A stretch of 64,000 nucleotides of DNA. Source: Chrysogorgia sp. JL179-B06 (taxonomy: Eukaryota > Cnidaria > Anthozoa > Scleralcyonacea > Chrysogorgiidae). This document shows, piece by piece, positions 46,201-54,351 of the stretch. Under the pieces are notes generated by a model, which ran no database searches, had not been told where the DNA came from, and worked only from the letters and a program-made list of their open reading frames with translations. The DNA lies in the NCBI GenBank assembly GCA_035772405.1, contig JAYKKM010000147.1, forward strand, positions 310,001-374,000, read 5' to 3'. The stretch's first letter is position 1, and every line of letters starts with the position of its first letter. A program made the translations under genes and the position numbers.

Positions 46201-49200
46201 TGACATTTTTCTGAGTTTGCGTTAAAGCTTGAGTAGCAAACAGTTTACTATACATAACTTAAGTCCAATATAATTAAGTTCACCCCAATAGATGACGAAG
46301 GCGCAAGGTCAACCTCGAACCCAGGACATTTAGCCTCCATGGTGAATTTCAGAGTGTTTTGATATGATAATTTATGTGGACTTTTGTCTTTGTTTACTTT
46401 ATTGAACGCTCTACAGACTTGGTCACGTAAAGCATTCATCCTAAAAGCAAGTAATTCATAATACATCCATATGATTATCTCATATAAATAAGATTATAAT
46501 AAATATAAACAAGTATATATCGAATGCAGTTCCTGACAATTAATCAAAGCACTTATATTTCTAATTCGCGGTAAAATTTAACGGCGAGGAAATTTCTTAA
46601 CATCTGGATTTACTGTAGATGAATAAATTATACTCTAGTCTCTAGCTGAATTAATCGAGTTTTATACTGTCGGTAGAGCGCTCAATGCATTAATTAGCAG
46701 AGCGTAATAAGCTAATAAGATTATAGAATCGACTGGACGATTCCAGGGCCATTTTCGCCGACTTTTGGTAGTGAATACAAAATGCCTTGGGGATTGGAGC
46801 GAGGTCTGGTAAAATATTTTCTACGTACTGTTCGAGCAAACGAGGTTCATAAGGAAATTCATTATACGGCTTTTGGTTCTTTTCTTCGTCGTTTTTAACG
46901 CTATTTTTTAAAGGTGACGGTTTCCTAAGTTAATATGCTTGTTTTTAAACATGACTTCATGTCTGTTTGTACTCATTCCTTTAGATTTTTGCTTTTATGT
47001 TCTAAAGCAATTTGCTGTTGTTAATCTTTCCTATAACGTTCCTAAATCTTGCCAAAAGATCTTACCTGTTTGTCTTCAAATCGGTCAAGATATTTTACCG
47101 CCAAACCTAACCTATCATGTAACAGTGAGCTCTATATATAACTGGAGGAATATGTTTTAATCATTGGCAAAAAGTGAAGCCAAACATGGCTAGCAAACGT
47201 TTCAGTCCCCATGCGCGGTCTTGTACGTCAGTTTAGTCTTTTTAATTTTTCTGAGTTTTCTCAACTATGTTCATGTTGAAAACATACACAAAACATAACA
47301 TCAAGAAACAAAATTGAACCAATATAAATTTCAAATTTATAATACCAAAGTCAAGCCGAGTCCAAATGGTACATTTGTATAGAAACAAATTGCAAAATTA
47401 ACACAAAATGACAAAAGAAGCCCTCAAAAAATTATTGAGAAAAACCAGGTTAACGAATTTTTACCGTTTCCCCATTTTCAGACAATTGATGTCACTAGCA
47501 GGTCACAGAATATAGCTAATTAAATCCTTTTTAAGTACTCGATTACTGAATATTTGTCGATTTCACATCGTTCGAGGACTTCTGTCGTTCTTGTAAATGA
47601 TTTCGTAACCGAACCAAACAAAACCTAAAGTACAATGTCGTGAAAAGGACTGGAACTGACATTCAAAATCGCCTCCATGTCCGCCATAACATAGTCCTCC
47701 AGTTATACTGTATATACAGCTCACTGATCTGTATACATAAAGATTATTGCATAACTAGGCAGCCAACCAGCGTGTGTCATTTAATTTACATGCGGATAGG
47801 ACATTAGTTAATTAAACCATTCATATATAACAATTGAGGTACCAGGCGGGAACTGTAATTTGCAAATAAATATCAAAGCCCAGTAAATAATTCTTAGGCA
47901 CGATATACATTGTATTAGCTACCGTTTCGTTGTATATAGCAACATCATCAGAACAGATTAATGATCATATAGTATAGTTCCTTATATGTACTGTACATAT
48001 GGACACATATTCAAATAGAAAGTACATAAGTGTAAGATTACATAAACGGTCGAATAGATAAATGGTAAACGATAACAAACGGCAAAGACTTTAAGTTCAA
48101 ATTTGAAAAACAAAAATAATTATATTACGTAAACTGAGGTAGCTAATAAGGAAAGAGTGATTACAAGAAAGAAAGTGGTACGGAGCTTATATTAGCATTT
48201 AGACTGGGTTTGAGTTCAAGGCTTTTTCTAAGTAATGGTTCAAATTTAGATTTCGCGGAGGTGAGAAATTTAAAATTTTATATTTATTTTCAAATTCCAA
48301 TCAGAAATAATAAAGTCTAGTAAGTGGATACAGGTCCGACAATTTTAGGGATATTTAGGTTAGCATTTAGGGTTTTTAAGGCTTATTTTGTCGCAATATA
48401 TATGTTTATATAGTGATGTCGGACCGGTATGGGGTCCGGTGTCGGACCTGTATTATTAACTTAATAAAAATAGCAAAGGTGTCTTACCAAGTCTTAAAGG
48501 TGACGGTTGATCCGCTGTAAAGTTTCGTTTCCAAGATATTCCTTTAATTGGTACGTAAACTTCCAGACCTGCAATAACGGGAAGGTGACAAGCGTACACA
48601 TGAAGAACAAAACGCATCAGATGACCGTCAATTTGTTTCTTGCTGAACGACGTGTAATACCAGTGCGTTGGTAAGATACGTTCAACAGCTGTAAAAACGT
48701 AAAATTGATATGACGCCTGAATGGTGAGAAAAAGAGGTTGGGGACAATTGCAGTTAAAAGCGGGACCCGTTAAAATCGGCAGTGCATGCTAGCTAGATCC
48801 ATGGGCAACGCTAACATTAAAGTGCCTATCCTGGGTTTAGAAATTTTATATATTTGTGATCTTCGGAATCTCTTGAGAAGAATTGTAAAATATCTTGTCG
48901 TGCAAAAATTGCATTATTTTCCCCCTGCTAAAGTGATTAATATTACAGGAAATGACGTCAAAGCATGCAGAGACACGCAAAAACATTGCACACTGATTCA
49001 GCAGCGAAATTCTAAAAACGTTTGGGAATTGAGCGAATTTGAGCGAACTGTTGAATTACTGTGCAATGAATTCGATTGTCCCTGCTTTGACGTCATTTCC
49101 TGCGAATTACTAATTACTAAGATGAACTTTTCGAACGACAATATATATTACATTTTTTCTTGGTAGAACGTACAGATTACAAATATTTGCTGTAGTGAAT

Positions 49201-52107
49201 GTGGGAAAGCTTTGAGTAGACAGACGATACATGGATCCCGGACAGGAATCTAACCTATAACCTTCTGATTACCAGACCTGTAACCTTCTCACCAGCAATC
49301 AGAAGACATTGGCAGACATATTCTATATAGCGTTCTCACGTGACGTCATAACCGCAATATTTGTGCACCTCAACAATTGGTATTTTAACCAAAGCATACT
49401 GGGTATATTCAGCTATAGGGAAATTGGTACTATTTTCTTCAACATAAATTGTATTTTACAGGTCAATAGTTTTCAGGACATGACTAAGTACAATTTATTA
49501 CCTGCATCCATTGGTCCTAAAATCCTTTTAAAAGCGGTACATCTCCATTCATTATAATACATTATAATATTTTATTATATAATCTTTGATTTTTGCTTTC
49601 CCCCAACATGTGCTTTTTCAAGGAGAACTATAGTAAATTCAATGAAAGATCTTCAAATGTTATGTTTAGAAATGTGAATCATTTGAGGATATCCGTTCTT
49701 GTACTCAAGAAATAACGATTCTCGTATTTATGATTTTGGACACCAAAAACCAAGAATGAAAACGTTACTAGATTTCTCGAGTACAAGAACAGATATCGTA
49801 AAACTATTAACATTTCTAAACATTACACTTAAAGATCTTTTATTTAAAATAATTGATTTTTTGACTTCATTTCCCCGTTAAAGATCATTCCCAATGGAAT
49901 TTGTTAATGTGAACATCTGGGGGGAAAATTTACACTAACAAATTTATAATCTTTGCTAATGCTTTCAATTAATTGACTCGCTTTGCATGTAACCCCTCCC
50001 CAACTAACCCATCTTGTACTACTCACATCTTTACAAAGGTATTCTGTGTATGTGTATTTTAACGTAACTAAATTTTCAATTGCCTTATTTCCATCAATAG
50101 TGATCTTACTTTGAACACGAAGGTATATTTCTCTTTCTGCGGTATAGTCATCTGCAGGTCTTCGGATTAAACACATATACAATCCCTCGTCATTTGCCGT
50201 GAAGTTTTGAATACCAAAACGCCGCCATGTGTGTCTATAATCATTTTGCCAGAAAGAATCGTCTTCACTTTTCATCAATGTCCGTGATCCGTCAGCAGCC
50301 ACTCTGATCCAAGACATTGAGTAAACACCTTTTGCTTTACAGCTGTAAATCACGTTACTGCCAAATTCAATTGGTTTTCCAAATCTAGAATAAATTGTGG
50401 GGATTTCTCTTGATGTATCTTCAAAAAGTGAAATAAAATAGAAGAATAGCAATGAATAAAACTTATTATAATACATCCTTACATGATTTATTGTCTGGCT
50501 GGATGACTGATATAATAATAATAATAATAATATTTATTCCATCGATAAACTACATAACGTATGTTATACAAATTTAAAAAAAAATATATATATAGTACAT
50601 CTTAACAATACTTGATAATTATCTTGATAAAAACTAAAGTTCTAAACTATGTTTAAAAATTAAACGATTAATAAAACAATTCTTATATCTAAGTGTTACT
50701 TTAGGTTTTGAAATATGCGCTGCTCTAAGGTTATATGTGCTGGTTGTTGTCTTTGGGTAATGGTTTTATAATGGTTGATTCTTCAATTTTTTAACTTTAG
50801 TATTAAGCTTCTTATCCTAGTAATTTAACAATTGCTGAGCTTCAATATGATGAGATATATACATATGCTTCAAAAACTCATATCATTAATAATTCATTAA
50901 AGAGAATGGTTTTAAATGGTTTTAAATCATTACTTTATCTTTGATTTTCAAAATTACTACGTCAATGAATTTATCAAATGGGTCGTTTTTGAAGCCGTTT
51001 AATATCTGATAAAACACTGCTGCTCGTTTATTAAACACGTCAGTACTTATTACATCGATCTAGGAAATGTTGGACACTAGCTAGTAAGTTCTGCTTTAGA
51101 AGCTCCATAAATTGGTAGACCATATGCAATATTAGGCATTACTTTAGCATGAAATAAATGGCTTATTTCAGCCTGGCTATAACATTCCTTTCGGAGAGAC
51201 CTTACAAAGACGTATTGGCTCCGATTAGTCAAATAAGGACGGAAACAACGCAAAGAAGGAAGCAAGAAAGAGATGAAGGGAGAAGAAGGAAGAGAGCAAT
51301 GAATGGCAGGAGGGAAGAGAGTAGGAAGTGGATACAGGTCCGACAATTTTAGAGATGTTTAGGGTTAGGAGTAGGGATATTTAGGGTTAGGATTAGGATT
51401 TAGGGCTTTTTAGGGTTATTTTATCGCAATTGCGTTTATATAGTGATATCGGACCGGGTCATTTAATAATATAATAATAATAATAATTTAATTCTAGTGC
51501 ATTACAAAAAATTCTCAATGCCCTTACAGTTACAATGCTAAGAAATTTACAAGAGAATATTCAGAATAAAATAAGAAACTAAGATAAATGATAATATACA
51601 ATCTTAATAATATCCATTATGAATTAAAAAGATAAGTTTTAAGTTTTGTTTTAAAAATATCAACAGAAACGGAGGATCGAATTTCTTTAGGTAAGTCATT
51701 CCAAAGCCTCGGTGCACAGTTCGAAAAAGACCTGGCACCATAATTCTCAGATAAATATCAGGAGCAAACGAACGAAACAAAAAAGTACAAAAGAAAACAT
51801 TACTTACCTGCAAATAGTCTTCCAACATATTTTGTTTTATTGCAAAGTTTACAATAGTAATTTCCAGCATCACTATTATTTACACTGAGCAGAGAGAATC
51901 CTTGTGGTACTTTCAGTACAATCTTTTTATCAGGAATTCTTTTTCTCCAGGTTGAATTTGTGTTTGTTTCTTGAAACAAGCTTGTATTACTTGTTATGAA
52001 ACCCATACTATTATTAAGGCGACAGTCTATAAGCCATCCCTTTCCAACATGGCTGTTTTGGTTGTTATCTAAGCCGTCTTCATATGGTGGGACCAGCCAA
52101 TGAAGTC
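29472..52107 (-). CDS. Ig-domain single-pass membrane protein, spliced host gene (5' end not found)
   Basis: Eight minus-strand exons with AG/GT borders can be chained: 52107-51808, 50418-49936, 48688-48488, 46440-46254, 37926-37845, 33792-33467, 32456-32366, 29632-29472. Phases agree at every junction except 48488/46440, where an exon is probably missing. The protein has two Ig-like domains, a cysteine-bearing extracellular region, a transmembrane helix and a short basic tail. This fits a type I cell-surface receptor or adhesion protein. No signal peptide exon was found upstream of 52107. I do not recognise the family. Introns hold a BEL/Pao element, a foldback element and minisatellites. 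Confidence 0.72.
30484..31602. mobile_element. Foldback element in the last intron, split by a SINE
   Basis: Left arm (about 30484-30795) and right arm (about 31300-31602) are diverged inverted copies. For example TCTATGAAATG...TATTTGAAAGAAC matches GTTCTTTCAAATA...CATTTCATAGA, and AATTCAAGAACGG pairs with CCGTTCTTGAGTT. The middle is occupied by a 5S-derived SINE, which probably inserted later. Confidence 0.65.
30800..31145 (+). repeat. 5S rRNA-derived SINE
   Basis: The head contains CTGAAGTTAAGCCCGATCGG and GGTTAGTACTTGGATGGG, which are the internal promoter (A and C boxes) of 5S rRNA, starting near 30800. The body has TTTTTCTCCGGGTACTCCGG, a phrase common in invertebrate SINEs. The 3' end is a TTACCTTTACC-type tail. 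The 5S part is incomplete at its 3' end, so this is a retroposon head and not a 5S gene. Confidence 0.75.
31604..32365. other. Intron sequence, nothing further seen
   Basis: Right part of the last intron of the Ig-domain gene. The short reading frames here lack any recognisable domain. Confidence 0.4.
32366..32456 (-). CDS. Exon: juxtamembrane extracellular segment
   Basis: 91 bp between acceptor TTATTTCAG and donor G|GTAAG. It encodes LLLDTPDIGLRGKFTIMEGD and ends NARCASL plus one nucleotide. It joins in phase to the transmembrane exon and starts in phase 0 after the exon at 33467. One cysteine is present. Confidence 0.75.
33044..33135 (+). repeat. SINE fragment, second copy
   Basis: CAGAATCATCCCTAGGGTAA...GCGAGTTCAAATTCCACTCGAGTC matches 28573-28660. 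It lies in the intron between 32456 and 33467; the rest of that intron shows no gene. Confidence 0.5.
33467..33792 (-). CDS. Exon: N-glycosylated extracellular domain
   Basis: 326 bp from acceptor TTTGCAG to donor AAAG|GTAC. It encodes about 108 residues, beginning KCSWTSSNSLQC and continuing with NATFNLTLQNPCEKIFNLQI. Several N-x-S/T sites occur, which suits an exposed extracellular domain. Alternating hydrophobic residues suggest a beta-sandwich, perhaps a degenerate Ig or fibronectin-like fold, but I see no diagnostic motif. Confidence 0.75.
33940..35165 (+). repeat. AT-rich minisatellite, units of about 90-95 bp
   Basis: Units repeat AAATAAAGTTGTTTTAAATA, AATATTATTTTACGTAAG and CATTATTTTACGTATAAAAT from 33940 to about 34712 and again at 34995-35165. 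The gap holds an inserted repeat. Unit length varies by small indels. It lies in an intron of the Ig-domain gene. Confidence 0.8.
34712..34995. mobile_element. MITE-like insertion in the minisatellite
   Basis: This block interrupts the satellite and has a partial relative at about 50878-51042 (shared GGTCGTTTTTGAAGCCGTTT and GATAAAACACTG). It contains inverted phrases GTTTTATCAGATCTAACA and TTAAATCTGATAAAAC. No coding capacity. Confidence 0.6.
35166..36750. other. Intron sequence, no gene recognised
   Basis: Several short frames occur on both strands near 35770-36200 without recognisable domains. A donor-like GTTGTAAGTACTGA near 36360-36376 on the minus strand could mark an unused exon, but the flanking exons already agree in phase without it. 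Confidence 0.4.
36756..36976 (+). repeat. 21-bp minisatellite, ten units, higher-order arrangement
   Basis: Units of the form TTTTTGCACTGTGATAACAAG repeat ten times. Variants follow an order (AACAAG, AACATAT, GACAACAAG, TAATAACAG/TGA), so units 1-4 resemble units 5-8. The period is a multiple of three, which creates long frames on both strands that are not genes. Confidence 0.85.
37845..37926 (-). CDS. Exon: linker segment of the Ig-domain protein
   Basis: 82 bp between acceptor TTTCTGTAG and donor GATAGAG|GTAAG. It encodes ASLHNLVSRQSWEVMNQKF and ends KKCDR plus one nucleotide, which completes a Glu codon with the next exon. Only this frame is free of stops. Confidence 0.7.
37990..38686. 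other. Intron sequence with CCCTAA-like runs
   Basis: Holds short variant CCCTAACCCTAG runs near 38035-38080 and no supported coding region. It precedes the BEL/Pao insertion. Confidence 0.4.
38692..38929 (+). repeat. 5' LTR of BEL/Pao element
   Basis: Begins TGTTTCTGAACATT and ends TTGTGAACA. It contains a TATTTAAA-like box and an AATAAA signal near 38869. It differs from the 3' LTR at several positions and small indels, so this insertion is older than the Ty3 element at 1-6569. Confidence 0.88.
38933..38950 (+). promoter_or_regulatory. Primer-binding site of BEL/Pao element
   Basis: TGGTCCTTCGTAGCCGGA starts three bases after the LTR and is complementary to a tRNA 3' end with CCA. I cannot assign the tRNA with confidence. 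Confidence 0.65.
38975..40333 (+). pseudogene. gag: Gag of BEL/Pao element
   Basis: The frame runs from about 38975 and is interrupted by TAA at 39830-39832; the same frame continues to 40333. The first part is charged with a long coiled-coil-like stretch (about residues 180-250). The second part has LKGVELPMFSGE and WKAAFMSVVD, typical of the Pao-type Gag domain (DUF1759). The normal zinc knuckles and start of the protease are missing, so a deletion near 40200 is likely. Confidence 0.8.
40330..42971 (+). pseudogene. pol: Pol of BEL/Pao element: protease end, RT, RNase H, integrase zinc domain
   Basis: 40330-40998 encodes the end of the Pao-type peptidase region (IDVLIGSDHP, LGWVCFGP). An in-frame TAA at 40996-40998 separates it from RT in the same frame (FDAAAKHNGKSLND, SADISEMFLQI, MYVDDVLYS). 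RNase H follows (FSDASENAYA, TDSTNVLYW). A frameshift near 42340 leads to the frame at 42372, which ends in the integrase HHCC region and stops at TGA 42969-42971 ahead of VESCRECRRRF. Nonfunctional. Confidence 0.87.
43132..43907. mobile_element. hAT-type MITE inside the BEL/Pao integrase
   Basis: 776 bp with perfect 15-bp inverted ends CAGGGCCTTTTTTAA and an 8-bp target duplication GCCTTTCT at 43124-43131 and 43908-43915. These are hAT hallmarks. It contains G-rich tracts, a TA microsatellite (43237-43258) and an internal GTGGCGGATCCAGGG motif that marks a second, partial repeat. It splits the integrase gene just before the catalytic core. Confidence 0.9.
43912..44788 (+). pseudogene. BEL/Pao integrase core and C-terminal domain
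   Basis: Downstream of the MITE the frame continues with the catalytic core: AVHLEMA (first Asp lies near DYGG upstream of the MITE), ISDNGTNFVG (second Asp) and the Glu in FGGVFEAMVK. A frameshift near 44520 moves to the frame ending at 44788, with MKEGDVVLVVE and GRITEALPG, the usual C-terminal domain (DUF5641). Confidence 0.85.
44857..44867 (+). promoter_or_regulatory. Polypurine tract of BEL/Pao element
   Basis: CGGGAGGGGGA directly precedes the 3' LTR, which starts TCTTTCTGAACATT (the expected TG is mutated to TC). Confidence 0.7.
44868..45101 (+). repeat. 3' LTR of BEL/Pao element
   Basis: 234 bp, matching 38692-38929 with a few substitutions and indels, ending TTGTGAACA before the duplicated GAATA. 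Confidence 0.88.
45107..46253. other. Intron sequence, no gene seen
   Basis: Right part of the large intron that contains the BEL/Pao element. It starts with an A-rich tract (about 45130-45200). No coding features. Confidence 0.45.
46254..46440 (-). CDS. Exon: extracellular segment with conserved-looking cysteines
   Basis: After acceptor TTGCTTTTAG the frame reads MNALRDQVCRAFNKVNKD, then FTMEAKCPGFEVDL. The 3' border is uncertain: TAT|GTATAG at 46254 or an earlier GGG|GTGAAC would both give phase 0, as the next exon needs. The 5' phase does not match the exon at 48488, so one exon is probably missing between them. Confidence 0.55.
46441..48487. other. Intron region, one exon probably hidden here
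   Basis: Phase mismatch between exons 48688-48488 (ends +1) and 46440-46254 (starts +1) predicts an additional exon here that I could not identify. A repeat with CTGATGA...GAAA on the minus strand lies at 47925-47951. Confidence 0.4.
48325..48441. repeat. Short MITE-like repeat with GGTCCGACA ends, copy 1
   Basis: GGATACAGGTCCGACAATTT at one end and GTCGGACC at the other form inverted ends. The body carries TTTAGG-like runs. A second copy is at 51329-51463. Confidence 0.6.
48488..48688 (-). CDS. Exon: extracellular segment after the Ig domains
   Basis: 201 bp from acceptor TTTTTACAG to donor CTTG|GTAAG. It encodes VERILPTHWYYTSFSKKQ, then FVLHVYACHLPV and GLEVYVPIKGISW. The start phase fits the single nucleotide left by the preceding Ig exon when the donor GTGTAAAT at 49935 is used. 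Confidence 0.7.
49225..49305 (-). repeat. tRNA-like SINE fragment
   Basis: GGACAGGAATCTAACCTATAACC and ACCTGTAACCTTCT match the tRNA-like heads near 13.3-13.9 kb, partly duplicated and damaged. It lies within an intron. Confidence 0.5.
49936..50418 (-). CDS. Exon: second Ig-like domain
   Basis: 483 bp from acceptor TTTTTGAAG to donor GTTA|GTGTAAA. It encodes an Ig domain with VIYSCKAKG (first Cys), MSWIRV (Trp) and NDEGLYMCLI (D-x-G-x-Y-x-C), followed by EIYLRVQ. The remaining 60 residues carry two more cysteines (YLCKDV, VTCKAS). The pattern fits a V- or I-set-like Ig domain. Phases match both neighbouring exons. Confidence 0.85.
50419..51075. other. Intron sequence with repeats
   Basis: An ATA microsatellite at about 50512-50532 and a partial copy of the MITE at 34712-34995 (50878-51042). 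No gene. Confidence 0.5.
51077..51230 (-). pseudogene. LINE C-terminal fragment
   Basis: The minus strand encodes VRSLRKECYSQAEI and VMPNIAYGLPIYGASKAEL, a pattern found at the C-terminus of many non-LTR retrotransposon RTs. It is short and truncated, inside an intron. Confidence 0.6.
51329..51463. repeat. Short MITE-like repeat with GGTCCGACA ends, copy 2
   Basis: Same ends as 48325-48441. The body has expanded TTTAGGGTTAGGA-type runs resembling degenerate telomere repeats. Confidence 0.6.
51475..51745 (-). pseudogene. LINE 3' end
   Basis: The minus strand encodes GARSFSNCAPRLWNDLPKE and FKTKLKTYLF before a stop, then an AT-rich 3' region ending in an ATA-type tail near 51463-51487. This is the conserved C-terminus of L2/CR1-like LINEs. 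It lies in the first visible intron. Confidence 0.75.
51808..52107 (-). CDS. Exon: first visible Ig-like domain
   Basis: 300 bp from acceptor TTGCTTTCTAG to donor TTTGCAG|GTAAG. It encodes GWLIDCRLNN (first Cys), a central STWRKRIPDKK, and NNSDAGNYYCKLC (D-A-G-x-Y-x-C), the end of an Ig domain. Several N-x-S/T sites are present. It joins in phase to the next Ig exon (G|AT). No upstream exon with a signal peptide was found, so the 5' end of the gene is unresolved. Confidence 0.82.
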
Positions 52108-52261
52108 CTAGAAAGCAATTCCGAGGGTTAGAGTAAACGTCAAGAAATCGTATCTAAAATTACGTGGATAAATTAATAATTGATGGAAAACTGTATTGTG
52201 AAATTAAAGAGAACCACAAGAGTAGATAACCCCCTGATGAAAGTATATAAGTATTCAGCGC

Positions 52262-52390
52262 ATGGCTCACGAAAAGTGGATCACAAAAAGTGCTTCACCA
52301 AAACTAAAGTGGTTCACGAATTAAAAAGTGACTCCAAAAAAGTGGCTCACAAAAGTGACTCACAAAAAGTGGCTCACAAAAGTGGCTGAC
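52262..52390 (+). repeat. Short minisatellite (AAAAGTGGCTCAC-type)
   Basis: About eight imperfect units of 13-16 bp around AAAAAGTGGCTCAC. Low complexity and not a gene. Confidence 0.7.
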
Positions 52391-52605
52391 TCGAACGTTG
52401 GTGATTTGAACCATTATGTGATCCGATGCATGGATAGAGAGTTATCCACCGGATAGTAACTTAGGGTCTGTTTATATGAGAGGCGGGACGGGGCGTTTGC
52501 CGGGACGGGGCATTTTTTACCCGGGTTTATATGAGAATGTTTCCAACCGGGACATTTTGTCGCGGGAATCAATGGAGCTAAATCTAACAGCTGAATCTAG
52601 CATCT

Positions 52606-52845
52606 TTAGACAGCTGTTAAGCATTGATATACAAATCGATGAGGCCCAAACAAGTCCTCATCGTCGTCATAAAGCTTGGTAATTTCTTCTCTGATCTTGT
52701 TATATTGAACGGGTTTGTCTACATCAAAATCGATGTTTGCGTACTCGCATTTCATGAATGAAAGTGAACCAAAACATGGTACAAGCAATTCCGTATCGTA
52801 AACATTTCGTTTCAAACACTCCACTAACTGGCCGTATTGAGCCAT
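52606..52845 (-). CDS. Unrecognised small ORF
   Basis: An 79-residue frame starting MAQYGQLVECLKRNVYD with a charged C-terminal half (KIREEITKLYDDDEDLFGP). The sequence is protein-like in composition and could be a fragment of a transposon protein or a host exon. I do not recognise it. It ends in a GTATATC that could be a donor site but does not fit the phase of the Ig gene. Confidence 0.35.
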   Translation of the reverse strand: MAQYGQLVECLKRNVYDTELLVPCFGSLSFMKCEYANIDFDVDKPVQYNKIREEITKLYDDDEDLFGPHRFVYQCLTAV

Positions 52846-52854
52846 TTTAGATTC

Positions 52855-53310
52855 AAATCAACCTGATATTGCCATTGATGGCAATCAAATTAAACGAGTA
52901 AAGAAGCATAAATGCTTAGGTTTGGAGCTTGACGAGTGCTTGATGTGGATGATCATGTTTCGAAGATTACTTCAAAAGTGTCCAATGTTATTGGAGTCTT
53001 GAGGAGATTAAAATAATTTCTCCCACGTCCAATCCTAATCTTAATTTACAAATCCTTAATCCAACCACATTTTGACAATTGTAGCAGCGTTTGGGGTAAC
53101 TTGGGTAAAGGTCTGAGGACATAAACTTCAACAATTATAAAATAGGGCCGCTTGTATTATCAATGGATCAGACTATAGTGTACGGTCACATGAAATTCTG
53201 ACCGAATTAAGTTGGTTCAATCTAGAAGAAAGACGATCTCAGCAATTCAAAATGCTCATGTATAAAACAATCAATAAAATGGTACCAGCATATCTTTCTA
53301 ACTATAGAAA
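52855..53310 (+). pseudogene. LINE RT C-terminal fragment
   Basis: Plus-strand frames give RVKKHKCLGLELDE, LIQPHFDNCSSVWGN, ILTELSWFNLEERR and MLMYKTINKMVPAYLSNY, the standard C-terminal order of L2/CR1-type LINEs, broken by frameshifts. It stops abruptly near 53310, close to where the virus-like element begins. Confidence 0.8.
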
Positions 53311-53710
53311 TACGAATCGGCAATGATCCCCTCGCTCGCCTTTTCTACCACTATCCCCCACCCCACACCTAGAGTTTCTTTTCCCCGTCCATGGTCCCCA
53401 GTGTCCAGACCGCGTCTGTCGATTACAAATCCCAAAAGGCCGGTTCGTCGTACGTAGATTTTGGACGCTATACTCGGCCAATATTTACTCGATTTCAATT
53501 CTGAAAACAGTTTTGGAATTACCGAGTCTAACTACATAACATACATGTCTATTATATCACGAGAATGTGCCCAAAAATTATTCGTCAATCAGCCAGTCGC
53601 TTCGTCGTATATTATTAACTCGCCTGCACGTTAGTGCAGAAGAGCTATTGCTATACCCTCGGCGTCTGCGTCCATGTCTGTGTCCGCGCCAAACGATAAG
53701 AGTAGTATAG
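53311..53710. other. Unassigned sequence at the left edge of the virus-like element
   Basis: No gene recognised. The left terminus of the Polinton-like element should lie here or slightly further right, but the matching right terminus is outside the window, so terminal inverted repeats cannot be confirmed. Confidence 0.4.
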
Positions 53711-53907
53711 AAAGTGGGGCTACCGGCGCATTTTTCCATTTTTCATGTCTCAACTTTTTTCTCTGATGAACGCAGCACTTTTTTCGTTTTTAGATTCCAC
53801 ATATAATTTTCGAGCAAATATGTGGAATCCAAAAACGGAAAAAGTGCTGCGTTCTCCAGAGAAGTTGAGACATTCAAATGGAAAAAGTTCGCCGTTAGCC
53901 CCACTTT
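53711..53907. repeat. Near-perfect 90-bp inverted repeat (hairpin)
   Basis: Arms 53711-53803 and 53819-53907 pair with few mismatches. For example GATTCCACATA faces TATGTGGAATC, and AAAGTGGGGCTA faces TAGCCCCACTTT, separated by a 15-nt loop. The start of the neighbouring ORF lies within the right arm. It could be a foldback insertion or part of the element terminus. Confidence 0.8.
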
Positions 53908-54329
53908 CGAGACTACTAATAGACAATGTGTCGCATGGTTTGGAGCCTATGAGACGTGTGTCAGCTAGTAGGCTACAGAGTGAGGTGTCTAGACGTGGGG
54001 TCGTTGTGGGTGATGATGTCGCTCGTAACAAGACTATGTCAAGCAATATTGTGTATGATCCTGGTATGGGTTTTATTCCAACTCGTGAGTTGAGTGGAAC
54101 TCATAATTCGAAAGGGTCTAAGGACTTGGCTATATTAAATAATAAAACGACTCTTATGAAAAGGTCTGGACGTAAACGTGACTATGTTGTGGGTGGTAAT
54201 GTCGCTCGTAGTGGTATACTATTGAGTGGTGGTGCACATGATCCTGCTATGGGTTCTGGTAATTTAGTTATACCGAATATTAAGATGAGTTTTCTAGAGA
54301 GGATGTCTAGCTATCTAGCTGGACGCTAA
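53820..54329 (+). CDS. Unknown protein with two internal repeats, first gene of the virus-like element
   Basis: I start at ATG 53820 (MWNPKTEKVL). The frame is open further upstream to 53745, but that part lies in the hairpin arm. The protein contains two similar blocks: VVGDDVAR...YDPGMGF then DLAILNNKT, and VVGGNVAR...HDPAMGS then NLVIPNIKM. It is basic and hydrophilic. I do not recognise a family. Its position just before the polymerase, and its intact frame among broken genes, are notable. Confidence 0.5.
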   Translation: MWNPKTEKVLRSPEKLRHSNGKSSPLAPLSRLLIDNVSHGLEPMRRVSASRLQSEVSRRGVVVGDDVARNKTMSSNIVYDPGMGFIPTRELSGTHNSKGSKDLAILNNKTTLMKRSGRKRDYVVGGNVARSGILLSGGAHDPAMGSGNLVIPNIKMSFLERMSSYLAGR

Positions 54330-54351
54330 AGCATTGGGGTATAAGTGGATG

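Noticed and set aside
47925..47951. Hammerhead-ribozyme-like CTGATGA ... GAAA core on the minus strand
   Set aside because: The two core boxes and a short stem II (GTTG/CAAC) are present, but I could not find a stem III and a proper NUH cleavage site. It is more likely a dispersed repeat that only resembles the core.
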